DNA of 64,000 bases, taken from contig CM072156.1 in assembly GCA_036850595.1 (NCBI GenBank), positions 2,298,030 to 2,362,029 of the forward strand. The letters run 5' to 3'. Numbering within the stretch: the first letter of the stretch is position 1; each line of letters starts with the position of its first letter. The position numbers were made by a program, and so were the translations under genes. Positions 23,001 through 35,000 of this stretch are shown piece by piece. Under the pieces are notes generated by a model. That model did no database searches. It saw nothing but the letters and a program-made list of their open reading frames with translations, and was not told the origin of the DNA. This stretch comes from Rhyacichthys aspro (taxonomy: Eukaryota > Chordata > Actinopteri > Gobiiformes > Rhyacichthyidae).

Positions 23001-26000
23001 AACAGACGAGGTTAGAGGCTTTCAAAATAAAAGTCTAGACCAGAGGTGGCCACGAGTAGTAGTTCATAAGAATCCTGTGAGGGGCCGAAGAGCTTTTATT
23101 TAAATCTGAATGGACGGTTTCATCTTCATTTGAGTTTAACAAAGTTATCTTTAATTTTCTCCTTTTATGGAAACTGGTTTTAGTTGGATTTAAACAGGTT
23201 TTAGATGGATTTAAACTGGTTTGATCAGGATTTGAGCAAATTTTAAATGGATTTGAACATATTTTAGATGGATTTGATCAGGTTTTAAATGGATTTAAGC
23301 AGGTTTTAGATGGATTTGAACAGGTTTTAGATTATTTAAACATGTGTTTGTTGGATTTGAACAGATCTTTGCAGCAAAAACTAGCTTAAGATTTCATGAA
23401 CAAATAAAAATAATCAGATTAAAATCCATCTAAAACCTGTTCAAATCCAATTAAAACCTGCTGAATGTATTGATTAAAATCGACGCCTCTGAGCCTCACC
23501 TCACGACCATCTTGACGGGGTAGACTCCGATCCCGAGCCGTTTGTCTTCGGGGATCAGGAAGGACACGCGGCCGCTGCTGTTGGTGACCTCGGTGCTGAC
23601 GTAGACCCACTCTCCCGACGGAGGCTGGGTCATCACGTGGAGGTCCACCTTCTCTCCGGCCAGCGTCACCATGTCCAGGGGCCCGTACATGAAGCGCCCG
23701 CCCACCAGCTGCTGACTGTCCTCCGTGAACACCGCGTCGTTCACTCGGTGGTTCGCCGTCACGTTCTGGAACAAACGCAGGAGGAAGTGAAGACGAGGAG
23801 ACAGAACCGAGGACTCACTTTGGGCCGAGGCCTCACCCGGATCTTCACGTGGGTCCTTTTCCGGAGCCACTTCTCCCGAGGTTTAGACGGAGTGAATTCA
23901 GACACTTCTTTACCGTCCAGCTCCAGGATACTTGAGTTTTCATGTCTCATCACCTGCAGGAGACATGTCACAGTCAACCAGGCCTACTGAGACCTAGTAA
24001 GACCTACTGAGACCTAGTAAGACCTACTAAGACCTAGTAAGACCTACCCAGACCTACTCAGACCTCCTCAGACCTACTCAGACCCCCTCAAACCTCCTCA
24101 GACCTGCTCAGGCCTCCTCAGACCTGCTCAGACCTGCTCAGACCTACTGAGACCTAGTAAGACCTAGTAAGACCTACCCAGACCTACTCAGACCTCCTCA
24201 GACCTACTGAGACCTCCTCAGACCTCCTCAGACCTACTCAGACCTCTTCACACCTACTAAGACCTGCTCAGACGTACTAAGACCTACCCAGACCTGCTCA
24301 GACCTACTAAGACCTGTTCAGACCTACTCAAACCTCCTCAAACCTCCTCAGACCTGCTCAGACCTACTCAGACCTGCTCAGACCTACTCAGACCTGCTCA
24401 GACCTCCTCAGACCTACTTAGACCTCCTCAGACCTGTTCAGACCTCCACAGACCTGTTCAGACCTCTTCACACCTACTAAGACCTGCTCAGACGTACCCA
24501 GACCTACTAAGACCTGCTCAGACCTACTAAGACCTACCCAGACCTGCTCAGACCTACTAAGACCTACCCAGACCTGCTCAGACCTATTCAGACCTTCCCA
24601 GACCTGCTCAGACCTGCTCAAACCTCCTCAGACCTGCTCATACCTCCTCAAACCTCCTCAGACCTGCTCATACCTCCTCAAACCTGCTCAGATCTCCTCA
24701 GACCCCCTCAGACCTCCTCAGACCTGCTCAGACCTCCTCAGACCTGCTCAGACCTCCTCAAACCTGCTCAGATCTCCTCAGACCCCCTCAGACCTCCTCA
24801 GACCTGCTCATACCTCCTCAGATCTGCCCAGACATCCTCAGACCTGCTCATACCTCCTCAGATCTGCCCAGACCTCCTCAGACCTACTCATACCTCCTCA
24901 GATCTACTCAGACCTCCTCAGACCCTCTCAGACCTCCTCAGACCCTCTCAGACCTCCTCAGACCTTCTCAGACCCTCCTCAGACCTGTTCAGACCTACTC
25001 AGACCCCCTCAGACCTCCTCAAACCTCCTCAGACCTGCTCAGACCCCCTCAGACCCTCCTCAGACCCTCCACAGACCTGCCCAGACCCTCTCAGACCTCC
25101 TCAGACCTCCTCAGACCCTCCTCAGACCTCCTCAGACCCTCCACAGACCTGCTCAGACCCTCTCAGACCTCCTCAGACCCCCTCAGACCTCCTCAGACCT
25201 GCTCAGACCCCCTCAGACCCTCCTCAGACCCTCCACAGACCTGCTCAGACCCTCCTCAGACCTGTTCAGACCTCCTCAGACCCTCTCAGACCCTCCTCAG
25301 ACCTGTTCAGACCTCCTCAGACCCCCTCAGACCCTCCTCAGACCCTCCACAGACCTGCCCAGACCCTCTCAGACCTCCTCAGACCTCCTCAGACCCTCCT
25401 CAGACCTCCTCAGACCCTCCACAGACCTGCTCAGACCCTCTCAGACCTCCTCAGACCCCCTCAGACCTCCTCAGACCTGCTCAGACCCCCTCAGACCCTC
25501 CTCAGACCCTCCACAGACCTGCTCAGACCCTCCTCAGACCTGTTCAGACCTCCTCAGACCCTCTCAGACCCTCCTCAGACCTGTTCAGACCTCCTCAGAC
25601 CCTCTCAGACCTCCTCAGACCTGTTCAGACCTACTTAGACCTCCACAGACCTCCTCAGACCCTCCTCAGACCTCCTCAAACCTTCTCAGACCTTCTCAGA
25701 CCCTCTCAGACCTCCTCAGACCTCCTCAGACCCTCTCAGACCTCCTCAGACCCCCTCAGACCCTCTCAGACCTACTCAAACCTCCTGAAACCCACTGACC
25801 TGTCTGAGGAGGAAGGAGACCACGTCGGTCGACTCCCAGTACGAGGCGTGGAAGAGGTGCGGTAAAGCCACCGTGGGGAAAGCCGTGAGGGCGTCGGGGC
25901 AGTAGAGGGCGAAGTCCAGCCGCTTCGTGCCCCACCATCGAGCTGCAACTGCAACGGGACAGGATTGAACAGGACGCTCGTGTGAAAGAGTCGGGAAAAG

Positions 26001-29000
26001 CGAGAGACGGGCCTGAAGCTCAGAGAAAAGAAGAGTGTTAGCTTCAATCACAGCCTCCAGCTTCAGAGAGAAACACAGACCAGCTTCAGGAGGAAAGTGA
26101 CCCGGGTTATTGTGGCATTCAGAAGGAGGTAGGCACTCGTTAAAATGATAGTTTAGGCTTTTAGAAGTAAAGGTTGCATTAGACTTTCTCACGCTCCGTC
26201 ATTTTGAAATTTGAGTTGTAAAAGTTTAATTTTCATACTCTAATAATAGCTTTTTTTGACTCACATTTTAAGAATTTAAGAAGGACAGATTATTCGTTTT
26301 ATTTGGTAACAACAAATGACAAAAAAAGCACTTCACTCAACGTTCACTTTTTTTTTCTGCACTGACAGCTTTAAAACACTCTTTTATGTATTTTTTTCTC
26401 TCCGTGACAATAAAACTGACACACACCAGAGCTGCTCTTTTATAAAATTAATTCATTTAAATAATCACTCTCAAACAAATAAAGTCAAGTCCCATTGAAC
26501 AGTATAACAGTGCAGTCAGTGAGAGAGTCCATTCATTAAGCAAACTTATCAAATAAAACTAATACACAGGACACATTTTTAATTTCTCATCATTTTATGT
26601 ATTTTTCTTTCTGTCTGATGCTATCTAATTGATTTTAAAGACATATTTGGCCATTTTTATCATATTACAGTCACTTTCTTGGTGTCCTTTTAATTATTTT
26701 ATGCATAATGTCAGTCCTGATCATTACCAATTTACAAAAGCTGCTTTATTTTCATTAAATGCCCACTTTTTCCTTCAGAGAAAAACCTAAACTATAATTT
26801 TAACAGCGAGTGAATCAGCGTTAGTTCAGTTTCGACAGAGAACAGAGCTGCAGAAGAACAGATTGTGGACAGATTGTTATCTCATGCGGATCATATTATA
26901 AGCGTCCCGTCCTTTTTTGTGATTTTTTTGGAGCAGAATACCTTGGTCCACCTCGGCCTGAGAGTCCAGTGAGACCAGGTCTGAAATAGCACACTCCAGA
27001 CCCGCGGACAGACACTCCTTCTCCTGAACGGGACTCTCACCGTCCAGCACTGCCTCCAGGTCTGTCCCGGGACATCCTGGGGCCTGACCGCACTCAGAAC
27101 TGGACCCAGAACCAGTCCCAGAACCCCACCCGGGCCTGACTTTCTTACGGGACTTAGGAGGGCTTTTCAGGAAGAATTTATTTTGGGACGACAAGGCGAT
27201 TTGGGACAAAAGGCTTAGTTTTTTGGACTGGTTAATGTGGGATTCTTTGGCTACGGAAGGAAAAAACAAAGACAAAAACATAGAATAAATGGATTTATGT
27301 GATGTTTGTGTGAATTCAGCAGACGTCCGGAGTTAAAACTGTAAAAAAAAAGCTGAAAAACTAGAAAGTTAATGAACAGAGAGCTCACAGTGAGACATAA
27401 TTTAAAACTTATGGATAAATCAGGCTATAAAGAGGCATAAATAATCACTGAATGAGTCCACGGTCGTAAGAAAAGACATGTTTTCTTAGATTTAGAGTTT
27501 CTGGAGGACAATAAAACATAAAACACATGAAAATACTGTTTATGTTTTGGGGGAAAAGAAGGTGGAGAATGTAGACGGTTGATAAATGCAGCAGTGGTTC
27601 ATTGCATTTACATTGAAACAGTGGAAAAGAGTAACACAGTGAAAAGTGAAGAGTGTGAGTCTTGTTTTTCACCACTAGAGGGAGACATACTCCAACTGCT
27701 CGATGAAAAGGGCTGAATTATAAAAAGTGGGCTGTTGTTGTTGAACCTGGAGGACTGAAGTGCAGGGAGTGTGCAGAGTCAGAGGTCAGAGGTCAGAGGT
27801 GGGCAGGGAGTAGTTATTATTAATCTGTTTGGCTTAAAGCTTCATCCTGGTCACTAACAACAGCAGAGCTTTACTGCTTTTGTTTTGTTTAAAAAAAGGA
27901 AAACTGAACTAATAATCCACAAAAACAAAAATATGTTTTACATTAAATGCTTTTTTGTCTGAGGAAATTGGGTTTTCTTAAGTCTCAGTCTCTAATTAAG
28001 ATGCTTTTTTTAAATCTTAAACAATAAACTGGCCACAGCTGACAGTTTTTACTGTAAAAAATAATGGGGACATTACAACAAATAATACGGTAAATGAACA
28101 CAACACAATCAAGAGTTTCAGAATAACAACATAATCCTAAAAACACACTGAGCAAGTATCTTAAAGTGCTTGTTTTAAATATACATATTTTGAAAGAGAT
28201 GTTTTTTTTATGGAAACTGGATTTAAACAGGTTTTGATTGATCTGAAAAAGTTTTATTTGAATTTGAATAGGTTTTATCATGATTTGAGCAAATTTTAGA
28301 TGGATTTGAACAGGTTTAAGAGAGATTTGAACAGGTTTTAGTTGGATTTGAACAGTTTTAGATGGATTTGAACATGTTTTAGTTGGATTTGAACAGATTA
28401 TATTTATATCGTTCTAAACTGGCGTAAGATTTCATGAACAAATAAAAATAATCTGATTAAAATCCATCTTAAACCTGTTCAAATCCGACTAAAACCTAGA
28501 GCTGAATATATCACCTTCTAAATGCACTGGAGGGCCACATTAAACATTGCGAAGGGCCTCACGTGGCCCCAGGGCCCAGAGTTTGACCTGTGTGTCCCAG
28601 ACCCACCTCTGTTGTTGTGAGTGTATTGTGTAGTTGTTGTGAGTGAGAGCAGAGGGAGCTGTGAGTGAAGACAGAGACCAGACGATGGAGACACTTACTG
28701 TTGGCTATGTTGGTGGCAGTGTAACTGTCTGCCATTCCTGAGACCTGGCTGGCAATGCTGACCTCACTGGCCCTCCGCTGGCCCCGGGACAGGGGCCCGG
28801 TGACGGGGGAGGAGGGGTACGAAGTGTCCATGAAGACACCACCATGAGACTGAACAACATCTGCTATTGAGGCCGAAACAGGAGATCGCATTAGACTCAG
28901 ACACGTTCAACGGAGCGAGGACAGACCACAGGGGGCGCTACAGTCCCACAAACCACGGGACGGCTCAGAGGAACCGGGACCAGAGGGGGATTTAAAGGTT

Positions 29001-32000
29001 CACATTAGTATTTATAATATAACACTGAAACTCACACTTAACATGGATCTGAAAACTGGTAAAGTGCAGTTTAATAGTTTTCAATTCTAACCTGAAACTG
29101 TGCTCAATCTCTTTTTTTCTCTTGTCAAAACGTAACACACATAAGACTTAAGTGTTGTTTCTTGATCTTCTGATTTATTTTCATTTTTTATTTGTTCAGT
29201 TAGCGTCAGGTTAATTTTGAAAGGGACTGTGAGGGAAATAAATGGAGAAAAAGGATATAAACCCCAGTTAAACTCAGGAAATTAATATTTAAAAGCCTAA
29301 TATTTTCTTCGGTGCTAAAATGGACTCTTCTATCAACCACAGACCTTTTATCTGCTTCATTTGTGTTGACGTAATAAAGAAATAAGCAAGAACAGGCTAA
29401 AGAAAATTGGTGCTGCATTGTAAAACTCTGAACTTAAAGTCGAGAAAAGCTTTAGATGCCAATAAAACTAAGATAAACCCTATATAAGGACTGCTTTTGT
29501 AAGAGACAGGCCCAGGACTTACTGCAGTTTAACAGTGTCACGTGTCAATTTATGGTTCTCCCAAACATTTGTCCGAGTTCACAAATAAAACGAGCTTCAC
29601 TGCTAAAAAAAGGCTGTGATTTCTAAAAAAGCCAGTGTCAAATTTACTGCAAACCCTTTTTTTGGTTCATTCCAATCCATTTTGTCGCTGCATTAAGGTG
29701 AAAATGTTGGTATTTGTCCCAGTTTCTTGAGCGTTCCAGTTGATTTGTAGAAGTGATGAGCAAATGAAAACACAAAACACAAATGTCCACATAAATTAAA
29801 ACCCTGGTCATTAGTTTGTCTTTTTGGACAAAATATGGACTCTCACAGTTAGATTGAACCTTGACCTGTGACCACAAAGAGCTACAGAGTCATTTTAATC
29901 ACACAAACACAGCATCACAAGCAGGAAGTTTCTCATCAAATAAAAAGCAATGCTCTGTGTTAAACATAAAACTGTTTAGGTCATAATTAAAATGACGTAC
30001 ACTTCAAACAGCAAAAAACTCACAACAACAAATGGATGTGACACGAAGTGAATCTGCAAAATGGATGCTTAGCTGTTTGTATTTCCATGGCACATTTAGA
30101 CAAGAGGAAGAATAGAGGCCAAAGAGTTAGGATTAGGAACTATATCACTCTTTAAAGCTCCCTAGTCATACTAATCCATTTGACCAAACTGAAGTTTAGA
30201 GTTTAGCGTTAGCTTAGCTGTGACTTCAGCGTCAGGACGACAATTATCTCCTCCTCGTTAAACATTACGTGATTGAATTGACAGTATTTATCTGTGTTTT
30301 ACGTTGTCTCCCTTTTCTCTGTTGATGCTTTTCTTTTTTCAGCTGTTTCTCTGTTAAAAGACATATTCAGCTGAAAATACACTTTATCTGCAGCTATTAA
30401 ACTTCCTGGAACGTCATGTGACAAGTGTCGACCAATGGGAGCGCTCCTTTTGAATAGAGGTTCTCATCTATTACAATCCCTTAGAATAAACAGTAGATGG
30501 ATCATAAAGACTAATGACTGCTTTTACAATAAACTATTTGGATTTAAACTATTTTCACAACTAGAAGAAAAAATATCAGGTTCAGTCTGTTTAAATTATT
30601 ATAAACAACCAAAGAAAAGGTCTATTTACAGTGAATCTGACCCTCATTGAATTAACATGTTTAACCTACACTATATATATTATATATTCATATACATAAT
30701 ATATTTCTTGTTGTAAACTTAGCTGTCATTTTGGATTTTTTTCCTTTGTGCTTTATTTAAATGAAAGCCATGGGAATACTCCAGACGCTGCACAGAACCA
30801 CAATAAACCTAAGCATCACGTCCACATCGAGAGCAGCACAGAGAGACAGAGCTGTTTCCACTGGAGCGGCACAGGTCAGGTCCAGGTCCAGGTCCAGGTC
30901 AGGTCCAGGTCCAGGTCCAGGTCCAGGTCAGGTCCAGGTCAGGTCCAGGTCCAGGTCCAGGTCCAGGTCCAGGTCCAGGTCAGGTCCAGGTCAGGTCAGG
31001 TCAGGTCAGGTCCAGGTCAGGTCCAGGTCCAGGTCCAGGTCAGGTCCAGGTCCAGGTTCATTGTGTCCCAAAAAGAGTACTGTGCTAATTTAGAGACGCT
31101 TTGTCCTGTGGTTCAGTCTGTTTCAAAAGAAAACTAAACTAAATACTAAATACTGTAGTGAAATCAAAGCAAGCATTTATTAGCAACAGCTGTTTCCAGT
31201 TTAAGACAGAGTCGGCCTTATGTGGCTCTTACTTCAGATTAGATAACGTTTAACTCTATTGATCTTTATTCGTTTGTGAATTAAAACATTGCCTTTATCG
31301 TCTCCACTGCGTTAAACACAAGCAGAACCTGTGTTAAACAGTGAGTCTCTAAAATGAAGGAAACTGCTGCAGCTCTGAGTTTAATGTTGATAAAGATGTG
31401 AATTAGAGCTGAGCGTTATGGCAAAAAAATACAATCTTGATTTAGTTTTCATTTGAAGTTTTTTACCAACACAAAACAACAACAGTAAAGCAGCAGCAGA
31501 TCCCTCAGAATGACAATAAACCCATTTAAATGACATACTTTAGAACATGTCTAATATAATTTCTGCTGCTCAAAGTCTAGTTAAAAGACTAAAAGCCTCC
31601 GACCTCGAGGCTAATTTGCATAAATCAATAAAGTACTTCTCTAAACCAAAGCTTCTCAGAGATAATATGATGCTTTCTCTGTGATTATTAGTGTTTTTAT
31701 TGGAGCTGCTCTGGAGCTAACAGCAGCATTAGCATCAACACAGTGAGCAGCTCAGGGTCAGAGGAAACGATTTTCTGTTCAATTCCAAAATTAAACACTC
31801 GAATTAACTGAATTAATCTGATTTATCGCCGAGCCCTAATGGAAATAAAGCAGAAAGTCTAATGTTTACCTCCAGGATTTACTCTTTACATTCATTACTG
31901 TCTGTCTCTCTCTGGACACAGCTCAGAGGAAACACAACCGAGACTAACCGTCCTGTACCGCTCAGAGGAAAGGACACACAGAGACAGAGGACAGTGAGGG

Positions 32001-35000
32001 GGCGGGACAGAGCGGGACAGAGGCAGCTGATTGGACGAGGCTACACACACTCCAGAGCGGTGGGTGTGGCTCTGAGGAAGCCGTCCTGCCAGTTTAGCAC
32101 CGGGACAGGGATGCAGGTCTCACTGATGGTCTCCTGACAGCGGAGGGACAGGGGGGGCCCGCTGTCCAGCAGCAGCGGGGCGTTGCTCTGGACTGTCTCC
32201 ACTACAGGGGAGGGGTCAGGGGGGGTCGGGAGGGACGCACAGATGGGGGACAGGAGCAAGGAACAAGGAAGACACAAAAACATATGAAGCAAGAACAAAT
32301 GTGACAGAGTAATGCCAAAGATCGAGTTCTTTTAAACAGAACAGAAATCTGAGAGTGGGCCGTGGGTTCAGGACAGTCCTCGTCTTATTTATTTATGTTC
32401 TTAAAGACCTAAATGAGCTCTATTTATGTTTATGTAACCACCCCAAAACGGGCAAAAAAAAAAAAGGTATCTCAATGATTTTAATAAAGTGAAACTAACC
32501 AAGTCGAATAAGTTGCTGAGTAGTACTTAGTTATTTTGTGTTTACTATAAAATAAAGGGTATGTTTTGAATGAAAATGTATCTAAAGTTTATTTAGTATA
32601 TTTAAGTAGAACACCAATTCCTTATAAACAAAGTTACTTAAAACAAATATGCTCTTTTTAAAAATATTCTCAACAAAAACATGGTCATTTTTCCCTCAAA
32701 ACTGCAAAGTGTTCCCTAAAAGCATATTCTCTGATAACTAATCTCTTGTTTTTACAATATATATGAGTAAAAATGGCTGCATGGTTCGTGTAAAGTGTAA
32801 TGTGCTGCTATTTTATCATCGAGAGGAGAAATGTTGTTGTGAGGAAGCATTAAAACAGTGAAACGGTCTGAAAAAGCAGCAGCTGAAAGTAACAGGGTCA
32901 AGAAACAAAGCAGAGCGGATTACGAAGCGTTATCTGTCTTTAGTTTGACACATTTTAGTCGCATTTGATCAGAAATAAAGAACATTTTACAGATAAAGGC
33001 TCACGAAACCAGCAGGAAACTAATAAAACATCTTTAGAGTTAGGTTTGTGATTTATTTGATGTTTTCGAGCAGACTTACCCAGCAGCGCAGAGTTGCCGT
33101 CTCCGAGGGGGAAGCGCTGGTATCGGGGCACGTTGAAGGGGGGCAGCAGGTGGAACTTCCGCTCCAGAAGGGGCTCGAGGCGGGAGGCGGAGGGGTCGGC
33201 CGGGTGGAACAGGTTATAGACCTGCTGACAGGCCGGTCGCAGCTGGGCCACTGAGCAGAGAGGACAGACTGCTGTTACTGATCAATACACAGCTCCATCT
33301 AAAACCAGTTCAAATCAATGAAAACCTGCTCAAATCCACCTAAAACCTGCTCAAATCCATTTAAAACCTGCTCAAATCCATTTAAAACCTGAACAAATCC
33401 ATCTAAAACCTGTTCAAATCCATCTAAAACCAGCTCAAATCAATGAAAACCTGCTCAAATCCATCTAAAACCTGCTCAAATCCATTTAAAACCTGCTCAA
33501 ATCCATCTAAAACCTGTTCAAATCCATCTAAAACCAGCTCAAATCAATAAAAAACCTGCTCAAATCCATCTAAAACTAGTTTAAATCCATCTAAAACCTG
33601 TTCAAATCAATGAAAACCTGCTCAAATCCATCTAAAACCAGCTCAAATCACTGAAAACCTGCTCAAATCAATGAAAACCTGCTCAAATCCATCTAAAACT
33701 AGTTTAAATCCATCTAAAACCTGTTCAAATCAATTAAACCCTGCTCAAATCCATCTAAAACCAGTTCAAATTCATTTAAAACCTGTTCAAATCCATCTAA
33801 ATCCTCCTCAGATCCATCTAAAACTAGTGTAAATCCATCTAAAACCTGTTCAAATCCATCTAATCCCCCCTTGGATCCATCTAAAACTAGTGTAAATCCA
33901 TCTAAAACCAGTTCAAATTCATTTACAACCTGTTCAAATCCATCTAAATCCTACTCAGATCCACCTAAAACTAGTTTAAATCCATATAAAACCAGTTCAA
34001 ATCAATTAAAACCTGCTCAAATCCATCTAAATCCTCCTCAGATCCATCTAAAACTACTTTAAATCCATATAAAAATTGTTTAAATCCATATAAAACTTGT
34101 TCAAATACAACTAAAACCTGTTTTCATAAACGGAGGAAAATAATGTTAAAGCTAACTTATGTAAGACTCAAATAAAGATAAAAACTCACATTCTTATTAA
34201 CTACCCTCAACACTTTGAGTTTGACACCACTGGTTTTATTTTCTCATTATTTCGTCCTTTTACATTGACTTGAACTATTTTTATAAGTCCTTACCGTCCA
34301 ACATGGGAATGACGGTCTTTCTGAGCGCGAGCACGAGACCCAGGGGAGAACCGAACAGGAAAAAGTCGGCCACCTCAAAGTCAAACTTCCCGAGCGAGAC
34401 TCCGTCCAACATGGTGCTGCTGCTGGAGCGCCGGGACACCGCGTCGCTCCGCAGGACACTGGAATGTAAGCTGCAAAGACGCCACAAAGTCAGCACTAAA
34501 AATACACCAGCGGGACACTCTCAGAGACTCAGACCTGGACAGGAAAGCCTGGTGCTGCTTTATGGTGTCCAGCTCGTACGTGGACGAGTCGCTCCTCTTT
34601 CGCGGCAGCTGCTTTTTGTCCTCGCTCGTACCGGCTCGAGGGATGTCGATGTTACTGCGGCTCAGGTGACGGCTGCCCTCGAGCGTCGGAGAGGACGAGC
34701 CGCAGTTCACGATGATCCCCGGAGACAGGAGGTCCTGGTCCTGGGACAGTCACACACACGTCAATACAACGCTGGAACAATAATCTGAATATAATGCCCA
34801 ATTTTGATTTGATTCCTTTTTTAATCAAAACACCAGGCTTTTATTTGAGTGAAGTACTGAGGTAGTAGTGTTCAAATAAAAGTCCTCAATAATGAAGCTT
34901 AGATGACTTTATTTCGTCTTCTGTTGTCATGGAAGTTTAAATTTGGAAACAAACTCAAAATATGCCATAAATGTCTAAACCTTCCTGGAAAAAGAAACTC

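Noticed and set aside
30748..31137. Arg/Ser-rich 129-codon frame (SR-protein look-alike)
   Set aside because: Comes from the CAGGTC array; a 5/6-bp unit mixture shifts frame repeatedly.
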